NCBI GenBank assembly: GCA_030323885.1
Contig: CM059187.1
Location: 86,781,726 to 86,845,725 of the forward strand
Direction: 5' to 3'
Length of the DNA stretch: 64,000 bases
From: Branchipolynoe longqiensis
Lineage: Eukaryota; Annelida; Polychaeta; Phyllodocida; Polynoidae
Translations under genes and position numbers: made by a program
The notes under the pieces: generated by a model
What the model saw: the letters and a program-made list of their open reading frames with translations, nothing else
Told to the model about the DNA's origin: nothing
The model's database searches: none
Shown here: piece by piece, positions 1 to 10,579 of the stretch
Numbering within the stretch: position 1 is the first letter of the stretch
Layout of the letters: every line of letters starts with the position of its first letter

Positions 1-12
1 GTTTAATGGGGA

Positions 13-80
13 ATGTATGTATGTATGTATGTATGTATTTATGCATGTATGTATGTATGTATGTATGTATGTATGTGTAT
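13..80. repeat. (ATGT)n microsatellite
   Basis: An almost uninterrupted ATGT tetranucleotide run with two small interruptions. It has no coding value. Confidence 0.9.
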
Positions 81-269
81 TTATTGCACGTCTATTGTGC
101 CGGGCCTCAATGGCCATCATGCATGTCAGCCACACACATGCATGATGGGTAATTTGGCTGCTAATTCAATTTAGAACTAGAATATTGGACCTGGACCAGT
201 GAGTAGGCCTATACTAATAAAGTAATAAGTATTCAGTGCTATGTTTGATTTTGGATTGTATACTAATTA

Positions 270-448
270 ATATATATATAATCATTAATTACCTTACATA
301 TATATGTATACTGCACATATATACATACACATATACACATACACATATACACATACACATATACACATAGATATATACACATATATACATATGCATATGA
401 AATTATGATACATACATTATATACATACACTTCCACACACATATGTAC

Positions 449-487
<39 letters not shown>

Positions 488-516
488 TGTGTATATATAT
501 GTAATTATATAACTCA

Positions 517-562
<46 letters not shown>
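270..562. repeat. AT-rich microsatellite cluster (TA)n / (CATATACA)n
   Basis: Consecutive TA and CATATACA dinucleotide-like runs, including a pure TA tract around 514-560. Open reading frames over it are Tyr/Ile low-complexity artefacts. Confidence 0.9.
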
Positions 563-571
563 CTCACTGGC

Positions 572-770
572 AGTGCTCAGTGTCAGGATAATGTGACTGA
601 GTGGGATATCTGGTCATGATGATGGCGGTCTGATTTCCAGCGGGGCAGCACTATACTTTATAAAGTCGCCATAAGTGTAATGTATGTAATCATTACAATA
701 AGTACACATTGTCACAAGTCGGTTATATGACCTTAGATGTTGCTAGGACGTAAGACAACAACAACCGAAC
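572..770 (+). mobile_element. SINE-A 3' fragment
   Basis: Contains the SINE-A body motifs CAGTGTCAGGATAATGTGAC, the block ending in GGCAGCACTATA, and the 3' end GACCTTAGATGTTGCTAGGA followed by an A/C-rich tail. The tRNA-like head is missing, so this is a 5'-truncated copy. Confidence 0.8.
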
Positions 771-772
771 AA

Positions 773-1495
773 ACACTGGCAGTGACTAGTGGAGGGCGCT
801 CCGGAAACATGCAGGTGGCGCCCCCATGGCTGAGTGGTGAACTAATGGCCTAGCGACACGCATGGTATAGCAGTTAGCACTGATACATAATATAATGTTG
901 TTGTTTGTTAATAGTAGTCACATAATACATTATGTAGCACATATATAATCAAGAATATTCAGTCTCGTGGGGATATAACTGGGAAAGTCTGTAGGCGGTT
1001 AGTTAACAGGAAATCCTCCAGGTGGCCATAGTGGTGCAGTCAATCGGAATGGAACGAGTGTAGTGAAATAAGATAGTATAGTAAAGAAGATAATGATATT
1101 ATCTTCTTTACTATTTTATTAATAGAGATGCAGGCCTATGTCGCGGATAATAATATAATGCAATATGTGAGTACCTCTGTTTTTTATATTCATATAATAA
1201 ACCATGTAGCCTATATATATATATATATATATATAGATATATATATATATATAGAGATATAGTATATATAGATATAGATATAGCTGCACCTCTGTGACAC
1301 GATGCGTTCACTTTAACTTCAAGGCATAAGTGGGTTTATTAATTTTATTGCTATTAGTATTATTATCATGGCCATAATTACTATTACTAATAGTTTCTGC
1401 ATCCCTCTAATTTTCAATCCACTTTGGTCACCTCGAGTTTAGCAACTCATGTTTAATTGACATTCAATGGCAAATACAACACCGCCCTCAACGCA
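773..1495. other. Upstream low-copy sequence with AT microsatellite
   Basis: No gene is seen. The stretch holds a perfect 17-bp hairpin (1078-1114, listed separately) and a TA/TATAGA run around 1208-1285. The remainder is AT-rich and unremarkable. Confidence 0.5.
1078..1114. repeat. Perfect 17-bp inverted repeat, 3-nt loop
   Basis: The arm ATAGTAAAGAAGATAAT (1078-1094) is followed by GAT and then by its exact reverse complement (1098-1114). It could be a small palindromic element or a stem-forming site. No target duplication was recognised. Confidence 0.85.
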
Positions 1496-1600
1496 TCACA
1501 CACACGCGCACTCACACACACGCACACATACACACACTCGTGCGCACACACACACTCAGAGACACACACGCGCACACACGCGCACACAGACACACAAGCG
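1496..1600. repeat. (CACACG/CACA)n microsatellite
   Basis: A CA-rich run with frequent CACGCG variants lying just upstream of the CpG-rich block. It can form Z-DNA in principle because purine and pyrimidine alternate. Confidence 0.85.
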
Positions 1601-1659
1601 CGCACTTCCTTCGCCGTGACGATCATTAAGTTTAATCCAATCAGAAAAGTCACCTGGTG

Positions 1660-2880
1660 CAGGGAGCAGTGCGCAAGTCTACAGCGGCAGGTCGCCTTTG
1701 AAGTTGGGCATGTCGTTTCAGCCAATCAGCGCGCAGCCCCCCCTACCCCCCGCCCCGCCCCGCCCGGCGCCTCCCCTTCCCCCCAGTCCCGGTCCCAGTA
1801 TGCGGCCAGAATGTGCGACGGCGGAGACCCGCGGAGAGTGAAAGTGAGTGAGCACGGGGCAACTTGGTCTCCAGTCGTCCCGCTCGGCACGGCCTGCCTG
1901 CCTGCCCGCGCCGCCGTAGTTTGCCTCCCGCCCGCCGGGGCGGCCTGCCCGAACCCGGCCGGATCAGGTAGGTGTGTTGTATGCGCGCACACCTACCCAC
2001 ACACACACATAGTGTGTCCTCGCCTGTCAGAGACTCAGATTCTCCTCCGATAGGGGGCGTGGTCAACGGCCGGGAGGAGTAGTTACACCTGGAGGTGACA
2101 CGGTCTGAAGGTGGTGGAGTAAGGTGGAGTAGAATCTGAGAGTCTGGGGTTGTGGCGCTCTCGCCTCTCCTCATCCTCCTCTGCTTCTGTCTGTCCCCGC
2201 CTCCTCCTGCCTCGCATAGAAGCTGACAACGGCACGTACAGTTTGTACACAATACCGAGACACAGGTCGCCGCCGCCGTCTCCACCCAGGCCCTCCACCG
2301 GCCGCCTACAAGTTAACTGTCGTGTTGTTGTTTGCCAGGCGGAGACTGAGATAGTCGGTACCAGCTCCACCACCACCACCACCACTACCAGCACCACCAG
2401 AAAGCACTATCCCCAACAGGGGCGGGAACTTATACTTACAAAGTTATAGTCATTGTGGACAACACAGGATCTGTACATATACTGAGTCAATGGATATATA
2501 ATAGTAATGCTGCACTTCTAGTGGAATTATTCATTTCTTTTCTTAAACCCACAAGAAAAACCCCACACGCAAACAAAAGTGTCCGTCGCTATTCAGACAA
2601 GTTGTGCCCGACTCCCGGCGCCCCCTTGCGCCCTGGAGGTACCACCGTGGGCCGGCCTAGGATCCGATGGGTGAGGCCGGGCCGGGCGGGCACCGCAGCC
2701 ATGCCGCCTCCGCCTCCGCCCGCGCCGCCTCCGATGCCGCCGTGGGTCGCCGTCGCCGGGTTGCTGCTCGTGTTGGCCGGGGGCTCGGGTCCTGCCGCCT
2801 CGGGCACGGCCAGCCCCCTCCAGCAGCCCTACAGCCGGGCCCCACCCTGCAAGGACGTGGAGGAAGTAAGTAACAGCATC
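1660..2880 (+). promoter_or_regulatory. CpG-rich promoter region and 5' leader of the TIKI gene
   Basis: GC content and CpG density rise sharply here compared with the AT-rich flank, and the block ends just past the exon 1 donor. It contains C-rich boxes (around 1738-1790) and no obvious TATA box at a fitting distance. It is therefore best read as a CpG-type, dispersed-start promoter plus 5' UTR. The transcription start cannot be placed from sequence alone; anything from about 1700 to 2650 is possible, and a further upstream non-coding exon is not excluded. Confidence 0.6.
2701..2865 (+). CDS. TRABD2: Metalloprotease TIKI (TRABD2), exon 1: signal peptide and N-terminal linker
   Basis: This is 55 codons from ATG at 2701 to a GTAAGT donor at 2866, phase 0. 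The product starts with a proline run (MPPPPPPAPPPMPP), then a hydrophobic core (VAVAGLLLVLAG) and small residues suited to signal peptidase. A short linker with one cysteine (PPCKDVEE) follows. Spliced to exon 2 it gives ...[13 protein letters not shown], which matches the arrangement in vertebrate TIKI1/2, where a signal peptide and a cysteine-containing linker precede [13 protein letters not shown] is a membrane-anchored metalloprotease that clips the N-terminus of Wnt proteins and inactivates them; this exon would send it into the secretory pathway. Met12 (2734) is an alternative start that would drop most prolines. The assignment rests on position, donor, phase and signal peptide, because this part of the family is poorly conserved. 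Confidence 0.72.
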
Positions 2881-3183
2881 CAGTGCAGCCGCCCCCTCCC
2901 CATAAGTCATAACCCCCCCCCCCCCCACACACACACATCGTGTTGTGTACAACATACAGACAGGGACCTCTCCTCTCCTCTCCTCCCCACCCTCTCTCAA
3001 ACTGCCCCATCATGTTGTTAGTATGTTACACCCCAGGCGCTGCTTCACGGGGAAAAGAGGCAGTAGAGGCGGTAGGTAGGTGCTAGGTAGGTCGACGAGG
3101 GGAAGCCCCATCTGTGGGTACAAACCATGTGGCTTTATTTTGCCACGTTCAGTTAGTGGAGATACACACCGACCACCTTACTC
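2872..3183. other. Start of intron 1, no gene
   Basis: Contains a poly-C/CA tract (about 2916-2938) and a pyrimidine tract (2970-3000). Nothing else is recognised. Confidence 0.5.
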
Positions 3184-3533
3184 CGAACGGGATGACCGAA
3201 TGAGTTGAGCGTCCGTATCCTGGTTTGGGAGATCGGGTGATTCGAACCGATGGGATCATGGGTTCAAATCCTGGTCGATGTAAACCAATGACTTAAAAAT
3301 TTATACTTGTCGCTTCCTAGCCAGGCGCTCAGCATTAATAGGAAAGGGCAAGGACTGGTTGGCTCAGTGTCAGGATAATGTGACTGAGTGGGATATGAGG
3401 TCATGGTGCTGGCGGCCTGGTCTTCCAGTGGGGAAGCACTATAAAGTCACCATGAGCACTGTCAGAAGTCGGTAGCCATCCTGATATGACCTTAGATGTT
3501 GCTAGGATGTAAAACAACAACAGACAAACAAAC
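3184..3533 (+). mobile_element. SINE-A, head type 1, near full length
   Basis: The tRNA-like head shows an A-box region (GATGACCGAATGAGTTGAGC) and a B-box-like GGTTCAAATCC. The conserved SINE-A body follows (ACTTGTCGCTTCCTAGCC; GTGTCAGGATAATGTGACTG; GACCTTAGATGTTGCTAGGA), with a tail rich in AAACAACA. The TGGCCGAGTGG-like A box resembles tRNA-Ser/Leu genes, so an origin from such a tRNA is inferred. The element is about 340 bp and encodes no protein. Confidence 0.88.
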
Positions 3534-3763
3534 CGAACCATGCCGGCGACTCTCGTGAGTAGTCTGTCAGACGGCATCACATACACACATCACCATGTCT
3601 ATTGCTGGGCAGATAGATAGATAGATACTCCCAACATTCCCCAGCACTTGTGTTCAGTGAAGATGGCTGAGAGATAGCCCTACACTGCAAACTGCGCTCG
3701 TTCTCTTATCACCCCCTCTCCCCCACACCCACCCACACACACACGTGCTTCTTTCTTTCCGAA

Positions 3764-4090
3764 CTGGTGCGGGGGCCGAATCAGTAGAACGTGGGCGTCC
3801 CTTGCGGAAGGTCGGGAGTTCGGTTCCCGGTCGAGTCAAACGAATGACTCATAAAATTGATACTTGTCGCTTCCTAGCCCAGTGTTCGGCATTAATAGGA
3901 TATGACAAGGACTGGTTAGCGCAGTGTCAGGATAATGTGACTGAGTGGGATATCGGGTCATGGTGCCAACGGCCTGATTTCCCAGTGTGGCAGCACTATA
4001 ATTATTAAAGTCACCATGAGTGCGCATTGTCACACGTTGGTGCCTGTCCTGATATGACCTTAGATGTTGCCAGGACATAACACTCCGACA
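3764..4090 (+). mobile_element. SINE-A, head type 2
   Basis: Shares the body of SINE-A but has a different tRNA-like head, of the form GGTGCGG..GGCCGAATC..GTAGAACG, with a B box at GAGTTCGGTTCCCGG. The 3' end reads GTTGCCAGGACATAACACTC, the second tail type (GTTGCCAGGAC...CTCCAAC). Confidence 0.85.
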
Positions 4091-4640
4091 GCCCCCCCCC
4101 CCCCCACACACACACATACACATGTGATTCTTTCCGCGTTCTAGGTCTGTTACTCGGCTTGTAAAGTAAATTAGGCCAGCCTCACCTGCAGTGCACAGCC
4201 GACACGGCGAATAAGGAAGAAGGTATAAACGGTCGGGTGGGCAAAATGTCTGTTTGTGGAAAGGAGGCCAGGGCTTATTTAGTCCGTGTAAGCACGTCAC
4301 AACGGGGGTTTAGACTTAGAGTGCCCGGACCGACACGCCACGCAGCCGGCACGCCGGGCCTTGCATGCCCGACTCTCGTAACATCCCAGTCATATAAATC
4401 TGCAATGTAGCTCCGCCATTCTCCCATCTCATGCACCCCCCACTCACCCACACACCCACACACCAACACACCCACACACACGCGCGCACATCCACCCGTA
4501 ATTAGTGTAGGAAATTAGCCAGCATCGAAATGTACGCTCAGTGGGAATTGGGGATAAGACCGTGGAGGTCTTGTATTGCTGTGCTTTATATTAATGTTTT
4601 ATGTGCCGAACTACTACGACTAGTACGAGCCACCGATAGG
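4091..4640. other. Low-copy intronic sequence with C/CA tracts
   Basis: A C14 tract runs into CA repeats near 4092-4120, and a second CA/CACG tract lies at 4445-4490. The rest is not repetitive within the window and shows no credible reading frame. Confidence 0.45.
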
Positions 4641-5345
4641 CGGATGGAGAAGAGCGGGAATGGGGGAGAGAGAGGAAAGGAGAGGAGGGAGGGGACAGAT
4701 GGAGAGGAGGGGGGGGGAGAGGGGAGAGAGAGCAGGGGAGGGGGGGAGAGGAGGGAGAGGAGCGGAGGGAGAAGAGAGAGAGGGTGGGTGGAGGAGAAAT
4801 GGAGGAGGGAGAGGGAGAGAAAATACAGAGAGAGGGTAGAAAGGTGAGAGAAGAAGTATTGAAGGCAGAGAAGGCAGACGGGAAGAGGAGATATGACAGG
4901 TAATACCGAGAAGAGTGGGAGAAGAGAGGAGAGGTGGGAGGGAAAAGGATGAGGGGGAGAATAGGTTTGGGGGAGAATACAGAGAGGTTGAAAGGTAATA
5001 GACTAGGGAGAAGAGATAGGAAAGAGAATGCAGATAGGCAGCTAGGTATGGGGGAGAGAAGAAAGAGAACAGGCAGGGGGAGAGAAGATAGAGGATGGAA
5101 AGAAGGAAGAAGAGAGAGGAGAAGGCAGAGAAATGGGAAAGAGGAGAGTGAGTGAAGAAAGATAATATGAGAGAGAGGGAAAACAGATGGTGGAAAGGAA
5201 AGAGGAGTCATGAGATAATAGAGCGGGAGAAGACCAGGGCTGAGAGAAATCAGAAATAAAAGAATGTAGAAAGAGGGAGGACAAAATGGGAGAGAGATGA
5301 CAAAGGGAGGAGAGAGATGACATAAATATGAGAAAGAACATGAGA
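4641..5345. repeat. Purine-rich (GGAGA)n tract
   Basis: About 700 bp of nearly uninterrupted A/G on the + strand, with GGAGAGG-type motifs. Frames on both strands are low-complexity (Arg/Glu/Gly or Ser/Leu/Pro) and are not genes. The strand asymmetry favours triplex or G-rich structures. Confidence 0.85.
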
Positions 5346-5374
5346 GCGAACACATTTGGAATTCATAGCATTGA

Positions 5375-5920
5375 TAGATGTAGGGCAGATATAGGATGTA
5401 TTTGGGACATCTGTAGGGAAGAACTAGGACATAGGACAGATGTAGGACGATGTAGGGCAGACGCAGGGAAGATGAAGGTCAGATGCAGGGAAGATGTATG
5501 GCAGATGTAGGACAGGTGTAGGACAGATGCAAGGCATATGTAGGGCAGCCCTAGGAAAAATGCAGGGCAAATGTACAACATTTGTAGGCAGATGCAGGGC
5601 AGATGTAGGACAGATGCATGGCAAATGTAGGATAGATGTAGGACATATGCAGGGCAGATGTAGCGCAGATGTAGGACAGATACAGAGAATATGTAGGACA
5701 GATGCAGGTCCAATGTAGGACAGATGTAGGTCAGATGTAGAACAAATGCAGGTCCGATGTGGGACAGATGTAGGACAGATTTAGGACAGATGTAGGGCAG
5801 ATGTAGGACAGATATAGGACAGATGTACGACAGATGTACGACAGATGCACCACATGTGTAGGGCAGATGTAGGATATGTGTGGGGCAGATGTAGGACAGA
5901 TGCAGGACATATGTCGGCAT
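5375..5920. repeat. 11-bp minisatellite (AGATGTAGGAC)n
   Basis: About 50 degenerate copies of an 11-bp unit, AGATGTAGGAC/AGATGTAGGGC. Eleven is not a multiple of three, so all frames stay partly open and give spurious repetitive peptides. Confidence 0.92.
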
Positions 5921-5934
5921 ACATGACTGTTACC

Positions 5935-6390
5935 TTGGGCCAAGACAATCGTGCACTTTACTTGGCTTAAGGTATACGCTGTAGCTTACATTGTGTGCAC
6001 CAGCAATCACTTCTCAGAAGCGCCCCCTGTCTGAAATAGAGCTCCTTTAAGATGACTATACACAGCGCCGCACAGACAGACGCGGAGGTTAATTGGTTTA
6101 TTCCTATACTTATTATAGCCCACCCCGAGGGCAGGGTAAAGCGCTGGACCGAGATGGGGAGGAGGTGAGGGAGGGGCCGGGGAGGCACCCTATGCGGCGC
6201 CGGTACAGTTTGGGGTAGCACATTTGGCAGTTATTTCCCGATATGGGTTTGGGGCTAAAGGGCGCTCGGGAAAATATTGACATAAACGAATCCAGTGTAC
6301 ATTTCACAACCAAGAGGAATGCAGAACACATAGTACCGCAATACAGCATTTATTAAGTTATTAAGTTGTATTAGATTGTGTATTCAACAG
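5935..6390. other. Low-copy intronic sequence
   Basis: No gene, SINE or tandem array was recognised. Open frames here are short and lack recognisable domains. Confidence 0.4.
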
Positions 6391-6393
6391 TTA

Positions 6394-6982
6394 AGCTAAG
6401 ATTCCTTACACGCGGTATGCGGCATGCGGTATGCGAATGCGAATGCGGCAAAAAATCGAAACGCCTTGAAGTCAATGGGCTACATCCCTTAGACGCGGTA
6501 TGTGAATGAGAATGCGAATGCGGCAACTCGATCGGTCCCTGTAGCGATCGGTGCGGCATGCGGCATGCGGTATGCGAATAGAAACCTCAGTCCCACATGT
6601 CCATTAGTTTTAGATGAGGAGAGGTGACTGAGCATTACGGAACGGTCACACACAAGGGTGCAGAGGGGAAACATATGGTAGTGGTGGTGGTGGGGTTATG
6701 GGTTGGTAAAAATGCTACCATAGCCACAGAAATATGAATACTTATCTATAATTTGGTAATTATAAAGGTAGGAACCCCCATGTGACGTACCAAGAGGTAC
6801 ATAGATATAAATGCAATATTAGGTAATATACAGTGCATTATGGAGTGTAGTTGTTTATTTATATTTTTTAAATATAGCCAGTCGTGTGCCGCATGCCGCA
6901 TACCATGTAGAAGGAATCCTCCCATTCGCATACCGCATACCGCATGCCGTATACCGCATACCACGTAGAAGGAATCTTAGCT
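6394..6982. mobile_element. TWA-MITE 'GCATACCGC' type, full copy
   Basis: Terminal inverted repeats of about 29 bp begin AGCTAAGATTCCTT and are flanked by TTA on both sides (6391-6393 and 6983-6985). Subterminal regions carry many GGTATGCG/GGCATGCG boxes in opposite orientations at the two ends. A 3-bp TWA duplication is typical of the PIF/Harbinger superfamily; no transposase is present, so this is a non-autonomous copy. A related copy is at 27365-27953. Confidence 0.82.
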
Positions 6983-6984
6983 TT

Positions 6985-7125
6985 ATTGTATACCTTACTC
7001 TATATACCATTTTTGTGTAACTAATCCTGAATCGAGAAATGGCTGGAAGACCAGTGCTTCAGCACTTACAAAAGACTTAGTCGGCAGAATAGACATATTT
7101 ATTAACAACACAAATAAATAAATAA
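6985..7125 (-). repeat. Dispersed repeat related to 22900-23060
   Basis: The segment containing GGCTGGAAGACCAGTGCTTC and GACATATTTATTAACAAC is the reverse complement of a segment at about 22915-23010. A shorter related piece is at 60885-60935. The family is unknown; it directly abuts the MITE here. Confidence 0.65.
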
Positions 7126-8230
7126 AATAAAGTGAATTCAAGTTATAAGAATTAGCTTTAATCTCATATTAGTATTAGTAGTATAAGAGGACTAGAATTG
7201 AAAATTTCTGTGTATTTTAGGCCCAGGTAAACACATAGAAAGTTATTTCAGCCTTCTAAACCAGTCCAATATCACTGTTATTGCATTACACATTAGATGC
7301 CCCCCCCGGCATTGGGTTGAATATACAGATACTGTTTACATCAACACTATTCAGACATGTACTAAAGGTGTGTGTACATGGGGATTGGTGTATGGGAATA
7401 TGACTGATACCAAGCAGTGGGGTGGGGGGGGGGGCGAGTGAGAGATCTAGAGAGAGAAAGAATGAAAGAGTAAGAAAGAATGAGAAGCGAAGAGACAGAA
7501 AGTGAGAGGGTGAGATATCTATCGCTCTCTCCATATATCTAACTATGTAATTATCTATGTATCTCTATATTTATTTATATATCTATCTACCGAACAATCA
7601 ATCTATCTATATTTTAAGTGAGTGAGATAAAGCGATGGGAAAACAGAGAGACAGATAGAGAGAAAGTGAGAGGGTGATATATATACTGTATATGTCCCAA
7701 TAGACGTGCACTCCACGAGTGCAGACACAAGGATATGCGTCTATTCAAAGTTACAGAATTTCATGGATTTGTTTTTGTTGTGCCTCTGAATTAAAGTGGG
7801 ATTGTCTTATTTTATGTACATTCAGTTTAATTATGATCGTAAATTTTGATTTGTTTTTGTCGCGCCTCTGAAATAAAGTGAGATTGTCTTATTTTATGTG
7901 CATTCAGTCTGAATATGATCGTTCATTTGTGCGTCCTTTCAATCTTGAAATGGGTGGTGTGCTTCTATTGGGTAGTGTGCTTCTATTGGGACATATACGG
8001 TATATATATATATATATAGATGCAGAGAAAGGGAGGGGGGGGGAAGAAAGATAGAAAGTGAGAAACAGTGAAAAATGGAAAGAGATGTAGAGACACAGAA
8101 AGTGTGAGGGTGAAATACATAGAGCTACAAAGAGAGGGAGGGTGAGGTAGACAGAGGATGAGAAAGAGAGGGTAAGAAAGAGAGAGAGGGAGAGCGCCAG
8201 TCTCTGTCACCAGAGTACAGTCTATTGGGG
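7126..8230. other. Low-copy and purine-rich intronic sequence
   Basis: Contains GAGA-rich tracts (7438-7515, 8025-8195) and a G-rich tract near 7420. A duplicated segment is also present: GTGCCTCTGAATTAAAGTGG at 7781 and the near-identical GCGCCTCTGAAATAAAGTGA at 7862, with shared flanks. No gene is supported. Confidence 0.45.
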
Positions 8231-8520
8231 CACTGATTGTGGTGGATGTATGGGGTGAGGGGGTTTGTTTGCCAACACTGTCCTCCCCCTCAATCCACCC
8301 ACCCCCCACACCCACCCACACACACACACACACCTGTAGCCCGCCCTCGCCTCAACCCTGTTACCTGTCTATAGCGACCAACATCCATCACCCACTGGGG
8401 GACATATGCCCCCTGAATACCCGTACCCTAAACCAGCGCGCAACTACACTAGTACAGTCCCACCTTATTCCCACGGCACATATAACTTATAAATATAAGC
8501 CTACCTTGTCAACACCTCCT

Positions 8521-8837
8521 ATGATGGCCGAGTCGATATGGCATCCGTTTCCCCACGCGGCAATGTCATGGGGTTCAAACCTAGAAACTCACACAATTGA
8601 TAGTTGTCGCTATGGGTACCATATTGTACGGTGCTCAGTATTGTATTGCCAAGATGGGGTAATGGCTGATTGGCTCAAGTGTGAGGATGCTGGCGGAAGG
8701 GTATCTTACAGAGGCAGCGCTATAAGGTTATCATCAGGGCAAACTGAAACAAATCGCTGTCCATCCTCATATGACGATGGTATTACTGTTATCTGTTGCT
8801 AGGCCGCAAAACCCCAATAGGACAAACAAAACAAAAC
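8521..8837 (+). mobile_element. SINE-A, diverged copy
   Basis: The head (GATGGCCGAGTCGATATGGC), body (ATAGTTGTCGCTA; GGCAGCGCTATAAGGTTATC) and tail (GTTGCTAGGCCGCAAAAC) are recognisable but heavily mutated and internally shortened. This suggests an old insertion. Confidence 0.7.
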
Positions 8838-8924
8838 TACAATTTGTGGTCTCGCCATCTCTCCCACATGTCAATGGCAATGCCTTTGCATTTGTTGTGA
8901 GCCGTACTGGTCTACCCAGGTGAA

Positions 8925-9060
8925 ATGCCACATACACAGGCAGGCGTGGGTAGGTTGATTGCGCTAGGGAGCCTAGGTAATATATTGGTTAGGACTCTAA
9001 CCCGGGAGAGGCCGAATTATGGGTTCCAGTCCCGCTCTAGACATATAATGTTTACCTTCA
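8925..9060 (+). mobile_element. SINE-B copy
   Basis: A second tRNA-derived family. A leader (CACATACACAGGCAGGCGTG) is followed by a tRNA-like part, GGGAGCCTAGGTAATATATT..GGTTAGGACTC, and a B-box-like GGGTTCCAGTCCC. Related copies lie at 9608-9735, 10062-10250 and 10390-10572, giving a local cluster of four. Confidence 0.7.
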
Positions 9061-9228
9061 TTTGCCAAAAAAACACCACCAGCCCGTACATGCCATTGGT
9101 GCCATGACCATGTTTCTATTGATGCTGTATTGCGTATAGTGTTGAACCTTCGTGGTGTATGTGCTGTTTGTACTGGAGTTTTGTTAGTGTAAGTATGAGA
9201 CTTACAATTCCAGGGACTGTCGAGTGTG

Positions 9229-9572
9229 TTGTTTTTGTTGTTTGTTGTTGTTTTATGTCCTAGCAACATCTAAGGTCATATCAGGATGGGTACCGTCTTG
9301 TGACAGTGCACGCTCATGGTGACTTTATAGTGCTGCCCCACTGGAAGACCAGGCCACCAGCACCATGACCTGATATCCCACTCAGTTACATTATCCTGAC
9401 ACTGAACCAACCAGTCCTTGACCTATCCTAATAATGCCGAGCGCCAGGCTAGGAAGCGACAAGTATCAATTTTAAGTCATTGGTTTGACTCGACCAGGAT
9501 TCGAACCCACGACCCCACGATCTACCAACACGGGAGACGGATGCTCTAACTCATTTGGCCATCCCGTCTGAT
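9229..9572 (-). mobile_element. SINE-A, head type 1, with 12-bp target duplication
   Basis: A full-length copy on the minus strand. It is flanked by CTGTCGAGTGTG at 9217-9228 and 9573-9584, a perfect 12-bp target site duplication that marks both ends. Its head (read in reverse near 9500-9570) carries the GGATGGCC..AATGAGTTAGAGC A box and a GGATTCGAACCC-type B box on the opposite strand. Confidence 0.93.
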
Positions 9573-9607
9573 CTGTCGAGTGTGCTGAGGTGCACTGAGC
9601 TCCCCAT

Positions 9608-9735
9608 AGCAAATGGCACATGCACAGGAAGGCATTGGTAGTATGACTGCAACGGGGAGCCTGGGTCATCTAATGGTTGCGACGCTAGACCAGGAATCGC
9701 AGAAGCGTGGGTTCGAGTCCCGTTCTATGCAAATG
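9608..9735 (+). mobile_element. SINE-B copy
   Basis: Contains the leader GGCACATGCACAGGAAGGCA, then GGGAGCCTGGGTCATCTAAT, GGTTGCGAC and the B box GGGTTCGAGTCCC. It follows the SINE-A copy at 9229-9572 within a few tens of bases. Confidence 0.75.
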
Positions 9736-10061
9736 CTGTTCCCTTTCCTTTGCCTACCCCCTCCACACATTCCTGCAGGGTGAAAAGCTTACCCATTCAC
9801 ACCATTCCGTCTTCCCTATTCTGAAAGCGCACTCTCTTATCCTAGCCTCTTACTCTCACCTGACCCTCTTATCGTTCCGGCGACCTACTTGCGAACACCC
9901 ATCGGCCTTTACATGATTTTCACATGTACTCCTCTACAAGCGGCTACACAACCTTAACCGACACCAACCTACCCATATAAATGATGGCTGCGTTCGCGCA
10001 CTTTTATATTTAAAGTTGAAGATTTTCTAGTTTTTTCTTTATCTATTTTACTTAAAGGTAC
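9736..10061. other. Low-copy intronic sequence
   Basis: Pyrimidine-rich at first (9740-9930), then AT-rich. Nothing recognisable. Confidence 0.4.
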
Positions 10062-10250
10062 TGTCATGGGGGTGATGAAAATGGGGAATATTGTGCCTAG
10101 AGCGAGACTCGAACCCACATCTCTTTGCATTCCGGGCCAGTGTGCTAACCATTACACCATCTAGGCTCCCTGATAAGTGATATCACCATACTACCCATGC
10201 CTACCTGTCTATGTGGTTACTTGCCTGAGAGGTCAGTGCAGACTACTACA
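10062..10250 (-). mobile_element. SINE-B copy, minus strand
   Basis: The reverse strand reads GGGAGCCTAGATGGTGTAAT, GGTTAGCACACTGG and GGGTTCGAGTC, a clear tRNA-like head. Both ends (TGTCATGGGGGTGATGAAAA and GCAGACTACTACA on the + strand) are shared exactly with the next copy at 10390-10572, so these limits define the element or a larger duplicated unit. Confidence 0.8.
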
Positions 10251-10389
10251 CTCGTCCCCCTGGAATTGTAAGCCTTTTAATGCTTTCAATTACATACATA
10301 CAGGCAATGCACTAACACATACATACACAGGGTAGGTTCAACAACCATACAGCGCATAGCTTGTACAGGATCCTGGTCACGGAAACCAG

Positions 10390-10572
10390 TGTCATGGGGG
10401 TGATGAAAATGGGGAATATTGCGCCTAGAGCAGGACTCAAACCCACATCTCTTTGCATTCTGGGCCAGTGTGCTAACCATTACACCACCTAGGCTCCCTG
10501 ATATCACCACACTACCAATGTCTACCTGTCTATGTGGTTACTTGCCTGAGAGGTCAGTGCAGACTACTACAA
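10390..10572 (-). mobile_element. SINE-B copy, minus strand, sister of 10062-10250
   Basis: Nearly identical to the copy about 330 bp upstream, including both ends. It is shortened by a few bases near 10499 (ATAAGTGATATCAC is reduced to ATATCAC). The closeness and similarity suggest a recent tandem duplication or two insertions of the same subfamily. Confidence 0.8.
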
Positions 10573-10579
10573 TACCATT

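Noticed and set aside
263..517. Tyr/Ile-rich open frame
   Set aside because: It lies entirely within AT and CATATA microsatellites and has no non-repetitive codons.
4591..5355. 254-codon open frame on the minus strand
   Set aside because: It is a Ser/Leu/Pro translation of a purine-rich tract; all overlapping frames are similarly open.
9480..9570. tRNA genes suggested by A- and B-box matches (also at 10100, 13000, 16800, 23330)
   Set aside because: None folds into a convincing cloverleaf by eye, and all are joined to SINE bodies present in many copies.
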